Origin: Arachnopeziza araneosa | Lineage: Eukaryota > Ascomycota > Leotiomycetes > Helotiales > Arachnopezizaceae | Length of the DNA: 64,000 bases | Direction of reading: 5' to 3' | NCBI GenBank assembly: GCA_003988855.1 | Contig: QYAI01000053.1 | Coordinates: 62,001-126,000, forward strand | Part shown: piece by piece, positions 1 to 11,054 of the stretch | Numbering within the stretch: the first letter of the stretch is position 1 | Layout of the letters: every line of letters starts with the position of its first letter | Notes under the pieces: model-generated | Databases searched by the model: none | Seen by the model: only the letters and a program-made list of their open reading frames with translations | What the model was told of the DNA's origin: nothing | Program-made: the position numbers and the translations under genes

Positions 1-24
1 AAGGGTCCCTAACACCAGAGCTCT

Positions 25-142
25 TTATTTATAACTGTCAAGGGCTCCAGCGAAAGAGTGGTACGTGGATCCAGTGAGAAGCGTAGCGATCTTGTGGGCG
101 AGGTTGAGCTGTCGAGCTTCAGATGGGATGATGATGTATTGC
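25..142 (-). CDS. possible 3'-terminal exon of an unknown gene (left edge)
   Basis: On the minus strand a CAG acceptor at 143-145 is followed by an open frame that runs to a TAA at 25-27. It reads as about 38 residues with an amphipathic look (QYIIIPSEARQ, then LNLAHKIATLLTG, ending DSYK). I do not recognise it. RPT2 starts at 361 on the other strand, so any gene here would be very small or have its upstream exons squeezed into about 200 bp, and I could not build a convincing upstream exon. It may be chance. Confidence 0.25.
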
Positions 143-360
143 CTGAGGCATAAAGGCTACAACGCTAAAAATAACGCTAATCGCATGTTGACGCGAAGCC
201 GCTGCCAGCCTGCATGCGACTTTCAGCAGAAGCTCATTACAAACAAATCTTCCACCTTCCATCAACAACACCACACTCATCAACGAGGATAGTCCAGCTT
301 GATTTCCATTCCTCTCCATTTGCAACAACCACCTTAGTTGTTACGAGCAACTGAAGGAAA

Positions 361-1912
361 ATGGTAATCTGTCTTACCCCTAGAAGAAATCCATCCTAAC
401 ACATATCAAGGGAAATCAACAATCTGGACTCGGCGGCGCTGGCCAAGGTGGAGATAATAAGGACGAAAAAGACAAAAAGGTACCTACATCTCCATTTGAT
501 TGTGTCTTTGTCTGGCACTTGTTGACTTCCTGATTAGAAGGAGAAGCCCAAGTATGAACCACCACCAAGACCAACAACCAGAATCGGCCGAAAGAAGCGC
601 AAGGCTGCTGGTCCGAATGCCTCCGCCAAGCTGCCCGCTGTCTATCCAACCTCTCGATGTAAATTAAGATACTTGCGGATGCAAAGGATCCACGACCATC
701 TCCTACTCGAAGAGGAATATGTTGAGAACCAGGAGCGGCTACGAAAGGCCAAGGCGGCAAAGGAGGGCGGAGCTCCTGTAGCCGCAAGTAGCGACCCTGA
801 TGCTTCTGACAGAAATGCTGATGAGCGAGGTCGTGTTGACGATATGAGAGGTAGCCCCATGGGCGTTGGTACTCTGGAAGAGATGATTGATGATGATCAC
901 GCTATTGTTTCTAGCACCACTGGCCCTGAGTACTACGTCTCAATTATGTCCTTTGTCGATAAAGATCTCTTGGAACCTGGAGCTAGTGTCTTACTGCATC
1001 ACAAGTCTGTCTCCATCGTGGGTGTTCTTACTGACGATGCGGATCCATTGGTTTCGGTTATGAAGCTTGACAAGGCACCAACTGAGTCGTATGCGGATAT
1101 TGGTGGTTTGGAACAACAAATTCAAGAAGTTCGAGAGTCAGTGGAGCTGCCATTATTACATCCTGAGCTTTATGAGGAGATGGGTATCAAGCCACCGAAG
1201 GGTGTCATCCTCTATGGAGCTCCTGGTACCGGAAAGACTCTTCTGGCAAAAGCTGTAGCAAATCAGACCAGTGCAACTTTTCTACGTATCGTTGGTAGTG
1301 AGTTGATTCAGAAATACTTGGGTGATGGGCCACGGCTTGTCAGACAACTTTTCCAAGTATGCTATCTTGAGCTATAGATGTGGTGTATGAGCTAATTGAA
1401 CCTAGGTTGCCGCCGAGAATGCCCCTTCAATTGTTTTCATTGATGAAATTGATGCTATTGGTACCAAACGATACGAGTCTACATCCGGCGGAGAACGTGA
1501 AGTTCAAAGAACAATGTTGGAGCTTCTTAACCAACTCGATGGTTTTGATGATAGAGGAGATGTCAAGGTCATTATGGCTACAAACAAGATTGACACTCTC
1601 GACCCAGCCCTGATCAGACCCGGACGTATTGACCGAAAAATCCTCTTCGAGAACCCCGATCAAGTCACCAAGCGCAAGATCTTTACGCTCCATACCTCTA
1701 AGATGTCATTGAACGAGGATGTTGATCTGGAAGAGTTCATCAACCAGAAGGATGATCTTTCCGGAGCTGATATCAAGGCTATTTGCTCCGAAGCTGGTCT
1801 GATGGCTTTGAGAGAGCGAAGAATGCGTGTTCAAATGGCCGATTTCAGGGCTGCAAGAGAGCGAGTCTTGAAGACAAAGAGTGAAGGCGAGCCGGAGGGA
1901 CTGTACTTGTAA
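361..1912 (+). CDS. RPT2: 26S proteasome regulatory subunit 4 (Rpt2, AAA ATPase)
   Basis: One of the six AAA ATPases of the 19S base, which unfold ubiquitinated substrates and feed them into the 20S core. Exons by splice signals are 361-363, 411-479, 538-1356 and 1406-1912, giving 465 aa (yeast Rpt2 is 437). The first exon carries only the ATG; reading on without splicing reaches a stop, and splicing gives MGNQQSG, the conserved N-myristoylation start of Rpt2. Seen: an N-terminal coiled-coil region (LLLEEEYVENQERLRKAK), Walker A GAPGTGKT near residues 251-258, Walker B FIDEID near 308-313, and the C-terminal HbYX motif LYL that docks into the 20S alpha ring. Introns are 47, 58 and 49 nt. Length and motifs leave no realistic alternative. 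Confidence 0.97.
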
Positions 1913-2994
1913 GAAGGTTAGAAGCATTGAGAGCGAGTGAACCTTGGTGCATGGCTAGCTTTATCTCGGGGACGTGTATTCTAGAAATCATAATGAAAAG
2001 AGATTGCTGGGACTTCTGTTGTAGAAAAATCAATAATTCTACATGCATTATTACCTGTGAAATGCGGTTGGATTTTTTCTTAATCGGCTACTGAAACATG
2101 TGCAAGTTTTGGTTTGCGAACACCTTACACTATTTACACTATTAACATATTCAACGCTTCAATACGGACAGTATTTGTCAAGTTTATTTTGGACAAAGTT
2201 CTTCATGCAACTCATCATCAAAGCATATTGCCTTCAAAGAAACAAATGAAAACCTATGATCGCGTTTACATCTCTTAGTTTTTTAAGTTAAGCCATAACG
2301 AACCTTTGGATCTGGATACGACTTTTCAATTTCCGCAAGCTCGCACTTACCGTCTACTCTGCCAAGTAGTTATTCATCGCTCTGAAAACCACACCTAGTA
2401 TCACGTTACCCAATGGCGCTAACACATGGCGAAGATGAAGCTACTCATCATGTCAGGAAGTTGAAGTGCCTGCAAAATTCCCTTTGGGCCGTTAGTCATG
2501 TTCTCAACCGAGAGGGAAAGTAACGTCTCCAAGTGTTGTTGTCATCAAGTAGAGCTCAAGTCTTACCACGAGCGACTTGCATCACCTCAGTCCAATAGGT
2601 ATCACTCTCACTACCATGTGCACTCCTCAGCCTTGAACTATAACAACATTTCTCTACAACTGCAAGGATTAAGCAGATCTGAGACTCATTTCGTGTAGAA
2701 TGAGCATTTGGAAGTCTGGCGCTTATGGTCTGGTAAGTTATTTATGACATAAGGAATGGCATGTAAAGCTCTGGAATATTGACTTGACTATATAGACAAT
2801 TCTTAGCTGTTTAAGGCCTTCCTATCTCGAAGCTGTTCTTATCACTGATCCTAACTCATCGCGACCGCATTTAGAGAAAGAGAGCAGCGGCAAAGTGAAC
2901 TCATGCATCAAGATAGCAAAGAATGGTAATTGCAGTGACGCCTCACATAATATCTTATATTCTATCACTTGCCGAAAGCAGCTTTTTTGAGGAA
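1913..2994. other. intergenic, RPT2 3' flank
   Basis: AT-rich sequence after the RPT2 stop with only short unrelated frames. I see no gene, RNA or repeat here. Confidence 0.6.
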
Positions 2995-4373
2995 TCAAAG
3001 CCACTGCCCCCGTTCTTTTAAGTCCATCGATGACGCACTGGTGTGAAGGGGGGTGTGAGTAGCCTCGCACCGTCTCTTGAAATCCCTCCATATTCTGCTC
3101 TCCTTCGGACAGCCAACATTGTTTCCAAATTCTCTCATCCAGCCTCTCATGTCCGCGTGATCAAAGGGAGGAATTCCCGAGGGGTAATATTTCCGCCACT
3201 GCTCGGGTGTTGCCATCTTCCCCCGAAATCGTTTTGGCGCCTTCTCTTGTTCTGGGGAGATTCCGCTTGATTCTCCCTCACGCACTTCTCGAAGATAGGC
3301 ATGCAAGGCGTCTCTGCTCTGTTCATTCCAACAAAATTGCTGTTTTAGGCTCGAATAGGGCGCTTCATCCATTCTTCCTGGCGGGAGCTTGTCCCCTCGT
3401 CGCATGCCCCGCATTTGTATTGACGTTGGGTTGAGAGCCATCATGAATTCGTACCTTCGTTCAACTTCCGCGAGTCCTCTTGTTACAGGAAAGCAGTAAT
3501 CTCTGTAGCATCCCTCAAGTTTTTCAAGATATTCGAACTTCTGCCCACCGTCTTGAAACCAATTTGCGCACCGCTCCAAACGCAGAAAATTGCATGACAG
3601 GCCGGGCGAGTTGTCTATCACACTCTCAAACTCAACCCAAGTCTTGTCATAAGTGAGTTGTAATGCCCCATCATCCTACTTCCACTTAGGATTCACTTCT
3701 CTGACTTTTCCAAAGGGCTCTGTGCGCTGCAAGACTTTGATGAACTCGTCGGAGTCCCCGAGAGTGTTATCTGGGTCCTCGATCTTCACGACCCCAACAT
3801 TCCGTAAGGTGGCAAAGGGGTGGAGCACTGTTTGTGCATCTGCCCCCCTAGAGCGGATGCCCGGCAATGAATTCTGGGGACGCCCGTTTTTTGTCCAGGA
3901 TCGAGTTTTCCACTGGCGAAGGTGCAACGTAATGCTTGGGAGCTGGCATGGCGCTTTTGGATCTCGCAGCAGAGATACTAGCTCTCTTGCTCTTTTCCAA
4001 AGACCGATAAGTCGTCCTGGAAATTTAAATCTTGGTGGGCGAAAATAGACTACAATACTCTGAAATTTCTCAAAAGGGATCTTTTGTCGTTTAGCGTCTT
4101 GAAAGGTTTTGAATGTCCATTCTTTGGTTTGGTCCTCATCTTGCCCCAAATTTGTGAGTGAGGGATAAAAGAGACTCCAACACATCCTCTGAATAGTGCT
4201 GGCTCAACTTCCTCCTTCAACTGATGATAGGTCTGAAGGATCTCCACATCTTCTGCTGCCATAGAGTTCCAAATTTGATTTCGAATTTCGCCGGGCAGTT
4301 TGGCTAGAGTTCCGATGTTGCTGTTCGGAAGTACTTTCTCTGATAAAATCGAGATACTTGACTGGGGGGCCAT
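2995..4373 (-). pseudogene. F-box-like fungal protein, disabled by a frameshift and a stop
   Basis: A minus-strand coding trace starts at an ATG at 4371-4373. Its N-terminus carries an F-box-like motif common in Pezizomycotina (KLPGEIRNQIW). After PALFR the frame must shift by one base near 4186-4195, because the continuing protein (MCWSLFYPSLTNLG, then PFEKFQSIVVYFRPPRF) lies in another frame. An in-frame TAG at 3676-3678 then interrupts it after VNPKWK, and the same frame continues with DDGALQLTYDKTWVEFE to a stop at 2995. No GT-AG intron removes the TAG while keeping frame: the best candidate is 43 nt and shifts the frame. Joined, the trace would be about 460 residues of the hypothetical F-box-like class. 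Two independent lesions argue for a true pseudogene rather than a single base-call error. Confidence 0.7.
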
Positions 4374-4539
4374 TTTGAGGTTTTGACTTTGCTTAATTAC
4401 AGTATATCGTGAATCAAAGCGCTCTGTACAGTTGAGTGGGACTTGGTTAATTATTGATGTTATGGTAATCTTTCTCAACTGCTGACCTAAGTAAGTCGAC
4501 CGAGTTCCAGTGGAGGTAATTAAGCAAACGTCGGGCAAA

Positions 4540-5320
4540 TTGTTCGACAGGTAAGGAGTACGAATCTAGCAGAAGTCCGGACGGTTTCTCGTAGCAATTA
4601 GTAGAGCGACGCGTGCAGCAAAATTAGAGCGAAGGGCAAAATTTCACTCCCGACGGCCGTAGAGCATCACACTTTCCCTATCGTAGCTAGAGGATACTTG
4701 TCGGTCTACCCGATCACAAGTCAAAGTACTAACTTGGTCTAGGTAAGGACCTAAGCATCCATAGATTCTTCAAGCCAGATGCTTGAAGATGACTAGGCGG
4801 TGAGTCAGGCCGGAATTATAGAAGGATGAAGCAGATACAAGAAGAGAACAGATTTACAGAGCTAATAAATAATATGTTTAGCTAAGTTAGCACTTGCTAG
4901 ACTGTCTTTAGAGAGTGTATTGCACTTAAATCCTGACATGCCGCTTTTCAAGAGCGAGACGCTTGAAGAAAACCAGGCAATGAGTCACGCCGGTACCACA
5001 AAAGGTTGAATTTCGTAAAGATTAGGAACCGAACTTGTCTGCAGACGAGTAAGTTATTGTGTAGAATAGAAGTAAAGTGTGTCAACCCTAGCTAAGGCTT
5101 GCGGTGGTATAGAGGCCGTCACTCGTTATAGCATTGTCAATTTGCGATCATCTTGGGTCTGGGTAAGTAAGTAAGAAACATGCTTGCTTCATATCAAGGC
5201 TCACATGAATGCACCGAGTTTCTTTGAAGCTGGGCCCATACAATCTGTGAGATATAGGTGGATTGGTGAGCAGGTCGTCGTCGTCTCATGACTGCTCAAC
5301 AATAGAATTCATCTTGATAC
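4540..5320. other. intergenic, decayed AT-rich stretch
   Basis: No open frame of interest. It holds the diverged 180-bp repeat pair described separately and otherwise nothing recognisable. Confidence 0.55.
4768..5010. repeat. diverged direct repeat pair, 180-bp offset
   Basis: The segment from about 4768 to 4830 (ttcaagccagatgcttgaag ... tgagtcaggccgg) recurs at about 4947-5009 (ttcaagagcgagacgcttga ... tgagtcacgccgg) at an offset of exactly 180 bp. Weaker similarity continues downstream, where both copies have a gctaag-like stretch. Several differences are G/A or C/T transitions, as expected if repeat-induced point mutation acted, but the sample is small. Confidence 0.5.
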
Positions 5321-5329
5321 CAGATGGTA

Positions 5330-5765
5330 GAAGGGTAAAATCTTGCAGCCTTCTCTGTTTGATATCCTTCTTAGTAGTTTTATTAACAGGAGAGAGGATT
5401 TCGAGGGGGAGTACCACTTGTATTCTCGCTGTCGATTTTCACCTCTGTCTATCCCACGTCAAAGATGGGTTTCATGGAGGCAAAAGCATAGATTGGGGAA
5501 ATAATGTCGGTTACCATATCCGAGTTTGAAGTCACATGGTGCGTCACCCGCACAGTGTTAATTCCTATCTTGAATCGAACAGAGTATCATTATTCGAAAA
5601 TTTTCTCAACACTCGCACTCTTCCATCCACCACAGACAGCCTTATCACGCCAAGTGTTTTCTTCTCTAAGTCAGAGAGGCGTCTGTAGACAGAATTCAGG
5701 TTTCTATATCTCCGATTTTGTTCATACGTGTTTCGAGCTCCTGAGAATGAGGAGGAGTGAGTGTG
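5330..5765 (-). pseudogene. decayed coding remnant, possibly UBX/ubiquitin-like
   Basis: Reading the minus strand from about 5760, an open frame gives ARNTYEQNRRYRNLNSVYRR followed by LSDLEKKTLGVIRLSVVDGR and VRVLRKFSNNDTLFDSR, ending at a TAG at 5565-5567. A second frame continues immediately with FKIGINTVRVTHHVTSNS and MVTDIISPIYAFASMKP and is broken again by stops near 5460 and 5390. The composition looks coding and the pattern hydrophobic-x-DGR-x8-KF-x3-DTL resembles the core of UBX-type domains. That assignment is an inference from a short stretch. The multiple frame breaks indicate a dead gene. Confidence 0.35.
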
Positions 5766-5769
5766 GAGT

Positions 5770-7270
5770 AGAGGACGAGGACAGATTGTATATAGTGTAT
5801 ATAATATAGTTTCTGATCTATCTTCAGTACCATATATCTCTTCTACTATGCAGGCTTGACAATGATGTTAGAGCTGAATGGCTTGGACGGAGAAAGTTCA
5901 ACGGAGTCGTGTGTTTATAGGAGCCTTTTTAATTGGTGTTTTGCATCGATCAACAACTGTTGTATTCTCCATACATCTGAGGAAGTTAAAGGGTAGCTTT
6001 CTGAAGAAAACAAGCTACTCGTTTCCTCTTTCCTCACTAAGCCTACACCCTAACACATCTTTCCCGCATATATCCTGGCTACCTTGCTGTAGCTAACACT
6101 ACTTCATTCCTTGATCTTTGAAAATATCACAATGATCTTCTTTGATCCCCTAGCCACAACTCAGGCACAAATTTGAGCGATCCGAGATTTTTTCTTTAAA
6201 CCCCTCGCACACTTACCATGTCCCAGTTCGAAAATCCACCTCCGCTACTGTCCCATGGCCTCTTTTGCATGCTTCAGAGCAATGCAGACACTTATGCAAT
6301 ACAGTCACAGTACACCAACCTCTCCGACCCGCCCGATCTCTGGTTCTCTCTACGAAGAACAAGTTCCACACTTAGCTACAATAAAGGCTTAAATTCGAGC
6401 CATCCGGGCTGTTCCTCCTTGCTCCCCTAACTACGATCTTACTATAAACAATTGGGTTATGTAGTTATTCTCGTTGACAACAAAATGACAGACAATACTA
6501 GGAACATAGCTACATCATAGAGAATCAATAGTCATCAACCTATCAGCAATGACCGTGTTGGTCGTGTCTACCATCAATGTGATGGCAACTTGAACCATCA
6601 ATCCTCAAAATAGCGAGCCTATCCTCTTTTCTCGTCATCAGTGGAATAAGAATGTCATCCAGGATGATCAATGCTTGAAAGGAACAAGACTTGTGGATAG
6701 AATCTAGGATATGAGCTTGGATGGCCATTATCGAAGCTACAAGGGAGGCTGACAATTTGACGGAGAGATGGTGGGATATCGGCATTAATGGCTGTAGTCT
6801 CAAGGCTACCGAGAAATGTGAGATTGTAAAGTAGGCCTAGAGGGGTTCTAAGAACGTTGATGGCCGTTGAAAAGGTCATCATGGATATGCCTCTCGAATG
6901 TTCGTTTGCTTAAACTTATCACAATCCAATGAAACTTTCTATTATGGAGCTCATGTTCCTTCATACTCAAGTGAGACTAGACATGTTTTCTCTTCTCTCG
7001 CCCATATCCTCTTCTCCTCAAGCAGCAGCATATATACCTCGCTCTCCAACTTGTCTTTCACAGTATACGATAACCTCGAAGAGAAATCCGCTTATCAACA
7101 TCTCATCGATATTCTACCTTTACAGAGAAATATTGCCTCGAAGCGGTTCCAAAACTTGAGCATGAGATGTCAGAGACGTGAAGAGCTGCTAAGACATAAA
7201 TAGAAATCCACACTCTAGTTCATCTCCGTTATATCCCCTTTCCTAAATCATCACATCACTCACCCACTCA
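5770..7270. other. intergenic, no gene recognised
   Basis: AT-rich sequence with scattered pyrimidine-rich tracts. Open frames here are under about 100 codons, have low-complexity Ser-rich translations and no recognisable domain. It may be decayed mobile or gene sequence, but nothing specific can be claimed. Confidence 0.5.
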
Positions 7271-7728
7271 GTGCACAAAATCCAACATCACCACCCTCGC
7301 GGCAATCTTGCACCCGCAATTTCCCTCTCTCCTCCCTTCCTCCCCTCCCTTCCAACCCCCACACCAGCACCCAACAACCCAATCCTTTCGCAATCCCACC
7401 CGCAACAAGATTCCCTCACTCCCACGTTCAACTTCCCACCTCACCAACTACCGTACCATGCCCTTCCCTTTCCCAACTCCTTCTCCTTCTCCTTGAGACC
7501 TCCCTCACCTCACCCGCGCCTCCCGCGTCTCCGAAACCCTCCTCCTGGGCCAGCGATCCCGGCACCCCGCCATCCTGCCACGAGGTTAATAACCCGAGCG
7601 GTTGTGCGACAGGGTGGTCTATTCCCAACGCGCTGGGTAGAGGTGGTCAGCCGGTGGGTAGGCTGAATGCGCAAGGGAAGGGGATGGGTCCGCGGAGGTT
7701 AGATGGGGCTAATGATGTGGTGAAATGA
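7271..7728 (+). CDS. possible small Pro-rich protein (uncertain frame)
   Basis: A pyrimidine-rich stretch is open in more than one plus frame. One frame is stop-free from before 7271 to a TGA at 7726-7728, and its C-terminal part looks like real protein (HEVNNPSGCATGWSIPNALG, then GRLNAQGKGMGPRRLDG, ending NDVVK). I found no ATG in that frame. A nearby ATG at about 7458 (MPFPFPTPSPSP) is in another frame, so a start through an intron would be needed. I do not recognise a family, and it could be non-coding. Confidence 0.25.
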
Positions 7729-7904
7729 AAATAGATGGAGAGTTATTTAAAACGTGAAATATTTTTTACGCTTCTCGATTTTTCATCACGGGAGGTGAGG
7801 TGAGGTGTGGTTGAGTGGTTTTTTTTGATATCGTTTCTTCGGGTTCGTTAAACAAGGTATCTTTCACTATCAAATACAGAGAGGCCCGGTGCTCGTTTGG
7901 GGAT

Positions 7905-9314
7905 CTAATCACTCCCACTTTCACCCGTAGTACTACTACCATTCAGAGAGCTTTTCCTGCTCTTCTGATCCAAGGAATTCGCACTTCCGCGTCTACTCCC
8001 ATTCGGTCTCTCGAGTTCATGTTCTAGCACGTCCACCGAGACTGTGACTTCTCCCTTGACCTCGATATTGATCCTCTCCAGCCCATACAAATTCTCGCGA
8101 CTATTGGACTTACTACCTCCTAATCCAAAAAGCCCAGCTCCGTTTTTGTTCAAATTCTCGTGACTGCTGGACTTACTACCTCCTAATCCAAAAAGACCGG
8201 TTCCATTTTTATTCAACCCTATTCTTGATTGCCTCGAGTGAAGGTCTTTTCGAGAAGTATTCCCCGCTTCAATGGTGGTGATCGTCCCTAGCCCTGCCAT
8301 CCTCCCGGCCTTTCCCATAAAGGCAAAGGTATCCAAACCGGTGTCTTCGGTAGGTGGAAATTCGCTAAATACGATGTCTGCACGGGTGGAGGCGTAGAGG
8401 AGGACGTCGAGCCAGCCGTTGCACGCAATCATGGTGCCTGCTGCACAGAAGAAGGCGAGACTGGGATCTTGGCCTCCGAGGGCCGCGATACGACCAGCTG
8501 CGAGAGGAGCGGTGCAGACGGCATAGATGAGGGGGTACAGGATCATGAGGGGAGTAGCGCCATGGATATCGGTGATGGCGGAGTAGGTGATGTTGGCGGT
8601 GGTGAGGGACAGATTGTTGGCTTTATGCTGTAGGTAGAAGAAGGTGACTGCGTAGACGAGGATGGTAGTGAACATGAGGGCAAAGATCCAGAAATAGTGG
8701 AGCCAGAGACGTTCAATGGCAAAGTCGTCATTGATCCAGCACTTGAGATGCAGTTAGCAAAGTGTTTAGGAATGGCGATCAGACTTGTTACTCACCCAAG
8801 CTGAGGCCCGAACAAAAAACAAGCGTCCGTGGATTAAAGGCCCAATGGCGGCCATTGCGTAAACAAAAGTCCATGCTGCGGCAATGCCGCCGTAAAAGAT
8901 GTTGTTGGACAGTCTATAGTCTTTGACGACGCTGAAGAAGGTATGGATTGCAATAGCACATATAAATACACTGCTCGCCAAGTCGCCAGTGGAGACAAAC
9001 CATCCCTGGGCGAAGCAGGCGGGCGTGCCCACCAGAATGGCATTGTTCCGCAAGCTGTTGATATTGAGAAGAAAGGCCAAGGCCTGTTGAATGTCTGCCA
9101 GCAGGAGATTATAAATTAAGACGAAGAATTGGTTGACGGGCGGATTGGGACCGGTCTTGGATCGCCACGTGATGAGACGCCAGCTCAGATAGAAGAAGAG
9201 AGACGCGGAACAAGAGAAGGAGACGAGGGCAAAGGTAGAGACTGCGACCAGACCATGCGCAAGCACGTCTGGCAATGGCGCTAGCGTGTCGGAAGCGGGC
9301 GCTAGTCCAATCAT
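7905..9314 (-). CDS. seven-transmembrane GPCR, Git3/cAMP-receptor-like
   Basis: Two exons (9314-8796 and 8741-7905) joined by a 54-nt GTGAGT...CTAAC...AAG intron encode 451 aa. Seven hydrophobic segments can be followed: residues about 18-45, 60-85, 95-125, 132-155, 180-210, then two in the second exon around GATPLMILYPLIYAVCTAPL and PSLAFFCAAGTMIACNGWLD. The extracellular CFAQGWF followed by GDLASSVFICAIAIHTFF fits fungal glucose/cAMP-receptor-like GPCRs, which signal through G-alpha to cAMP. The cytoplasmic tail of about 150 residues is Ser- and Gly-rich, as expected for a phosphorylated tail, and contains a 21-residue tandem duplication. The exact fungal GPCR class cannot be fixed by eye. 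Confidence 0.75.
8091..8220 (-). repeat. 63-bp tandem duplication inside the GPCR tail
   Basis: Two copies of a 63-bp unit begin at 8091 and 8154 and encode LNKNGxGLFGLGGSKSxSxEN twice. Most of the differences are at third positions or give conservative changes. It keeps the reading frame of the receptor. Confidence 0.8.
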
Positions 9315-10345
9315 GATGAGGGCGGGAGGGAAGTGCGGCTCCGCCGAGTGATGGAGAGAGACATAGACATGGACAACAAAAGAGAGGAGAAAAGTCTTGG
9401 TATCCCCAGACTACATATACGTCGAGCCTGCGTTTGCAACATTTCCCCAACTCCCCCAGAAATAAGGATCAATGAATTGCAAACGGCAGGAGCAGCAGGG
9501 TTTGCGTCTCGGAACCATGGACCATACCGACTTGAATCACTAAAAGATGCCGGGTAAAGGCTCCAGAGGCTGGCTAAATGGCCACTTGAGCGGGTTGTTA
9601 GGGCTAGAATTGCGCACTCTGGACCCCCGGAGGGATTTGCATGATGCTCTCAGGCATGATGCAGATAAAGTTGGCGTCGAGTGGGTGAGGAACCGCAAAG
9701 GTCCGTGCTAGGGGGTGTATGATGTCCAGCGGCCGTTGATGCATGAAGCCTCGAAAACCATTTGGTTTCCCAGCTCGGAGAATAACCACAAGAAGAAGAA
9801 TCATCATCTTCTCCACGACTCACCGCGCGAGATAAATCGAGAGAGGGGCGAACAGATGCGACGGAAATCTATGTCGTCAGCATCCTTTCGTTGGGGTGCG
9901 CGCCAGAAAAACACCCTTGACCATGGAAAGAGGCTCGTAGTAAGCATCCGCTTCACAACCAAAATAAACATCGGAGAAATGTGTGCAATACTGGCAAAAT
10001 TCATGAGTTGTACAGAAACTTTGCAACTACATCAATTCCCCGGATGTCTCTCGTCCCGCAGATACGGCTCTTCAAAGATACCTGTTTACCGATTCTCTCT
10101 CTCTCTCGTTGCTCATTGCCGGTATCAGGTTGAGCCAAGCCTTTTTTACCACTCGGCAGCTCACCACGACGTTCAGGAAGAAGACAACCACCATCACTAG
10201 CCGGACCAACACCAACTACTCGTATCTTGAAAATGAGCTTAAATTTACACAGGACATGATTGGACAGCTGAACTGGCTGTTGCTGCTCAAGTTTTGCCAA
10301 GCCGTGTGGACCGGCAAAACTGAGGACATCTGGTGTTGGAGACAT
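9315..10345. other. intergenic, GPCR upstream region
   Basis: This is the region upstream of the minus-strand receptor and downstream of the next minus-strand gene. A 161-codon plus-strand frame (9715-10200) has a basic, biased translation and no recognisable domain, so I treat it as non-coding. Confidence 0.5.
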
Positions 10346-11054
10346 CTATCGTCTCAGTAGAGGCTCACTTTCTCCCTCACTGGGTGTATGCACCTCCTCC
10401 GGATCAACATAATCTTCGTCATGATCTCCGTCATGCCATATCTTATCTATCACTGCGAAAGCCAACGTTGGGTAATACAAGAAGCTATATTGAGACATTG
10501 TCAGTTTCTCTGCCTTTGTCTTATCACAAATAAGCTTAACAGATGAGAATACATCAAGAGGATCCACGTGCCAAAGAGACTGTGCGAGCGAAACCAGAAA
10601 CGTACACTAATAACAAGCCACTGATGAACGCTTGAACTATTCTTGAGGCGTCTGGTTGCCTCGGATAGGATCCCCAATGATTTCGCCCAACAGCCGTATC
10701 GATGAACAGCCAAAGCCAAACCATCGATGCAAGAATTGATTTTGCGAGCTCGAAATACAAGGTCAGATTTCGAGGCAATGCAACTTTGCGCTGAATTAAG
10801 ATGATGAACACAACACCGGCAGAGAATAACCCATTGAACAAAGCAGCGCTAGGGACAATTAGCTCAGATTCAAGAAGTTCCTGAAAGTTTAGTGAAAATG
10901 TAAACGTGACTAACATGAATTCATAGAGCCGGACACTAGGTTCAAAAATCGCAAAGAAGACGACTCCGCTGAGTAAGACCATGATTGGAAGCGCAACAAG
11001 CAGTTGAAATATGCCTGCTGTCCTCGCCATCTGCTTGATCAGAATATAATCCAT
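10346..11054 (-). CDS. unknown four-TM membrane protein
   Basis: Two exons (11054-10606 and 10484-10346) joined by a 121-nt GTACGT...CTGAC...TAG intron give 195 aa. The ATG at 11052-11054 (MDYILIKQMAR) is chosen because the longer upstream frame lacks protein-like sequence. Four hydrophobic segments are visible: about residues 12-32, 45-60 and onward to 85, 95-118, and a last one formed across the splice junction (ISGLLLVFLYYPTLAFAV). The acidic tail ends EGESEPLLRR, a dileucine-like endosomal sorting signature. The topology resembles small fungal MARVEL-like or DUF membrane proteins, but I do not recognise a family. Confidence 0.6.

Noticed and set aside
3625..3690. A 43-nt GT-AG intron that would remove the TAG in the F-box-like gene
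   Set aside because: Its removal shifts the frame away from the clearly protein-like sequence that follows the TAG in frame, so the TAG is better read as a true lesion.
3808..3816. GGTGGCAAA, identical to the yeast proteasome-associated control element bound by Rpn4
   Set aside because: It lies inside the F-box-like pseudogene trace, about 1.9 kb downstream of RPT2 and on the wrong side of it. One nonamer by chance is plausible.
9715..10200. 161-codon plus-strand frame
   Set aside because: Biased His/Lys/Arg composition and no motif; it sits in the receptor's upstream region.
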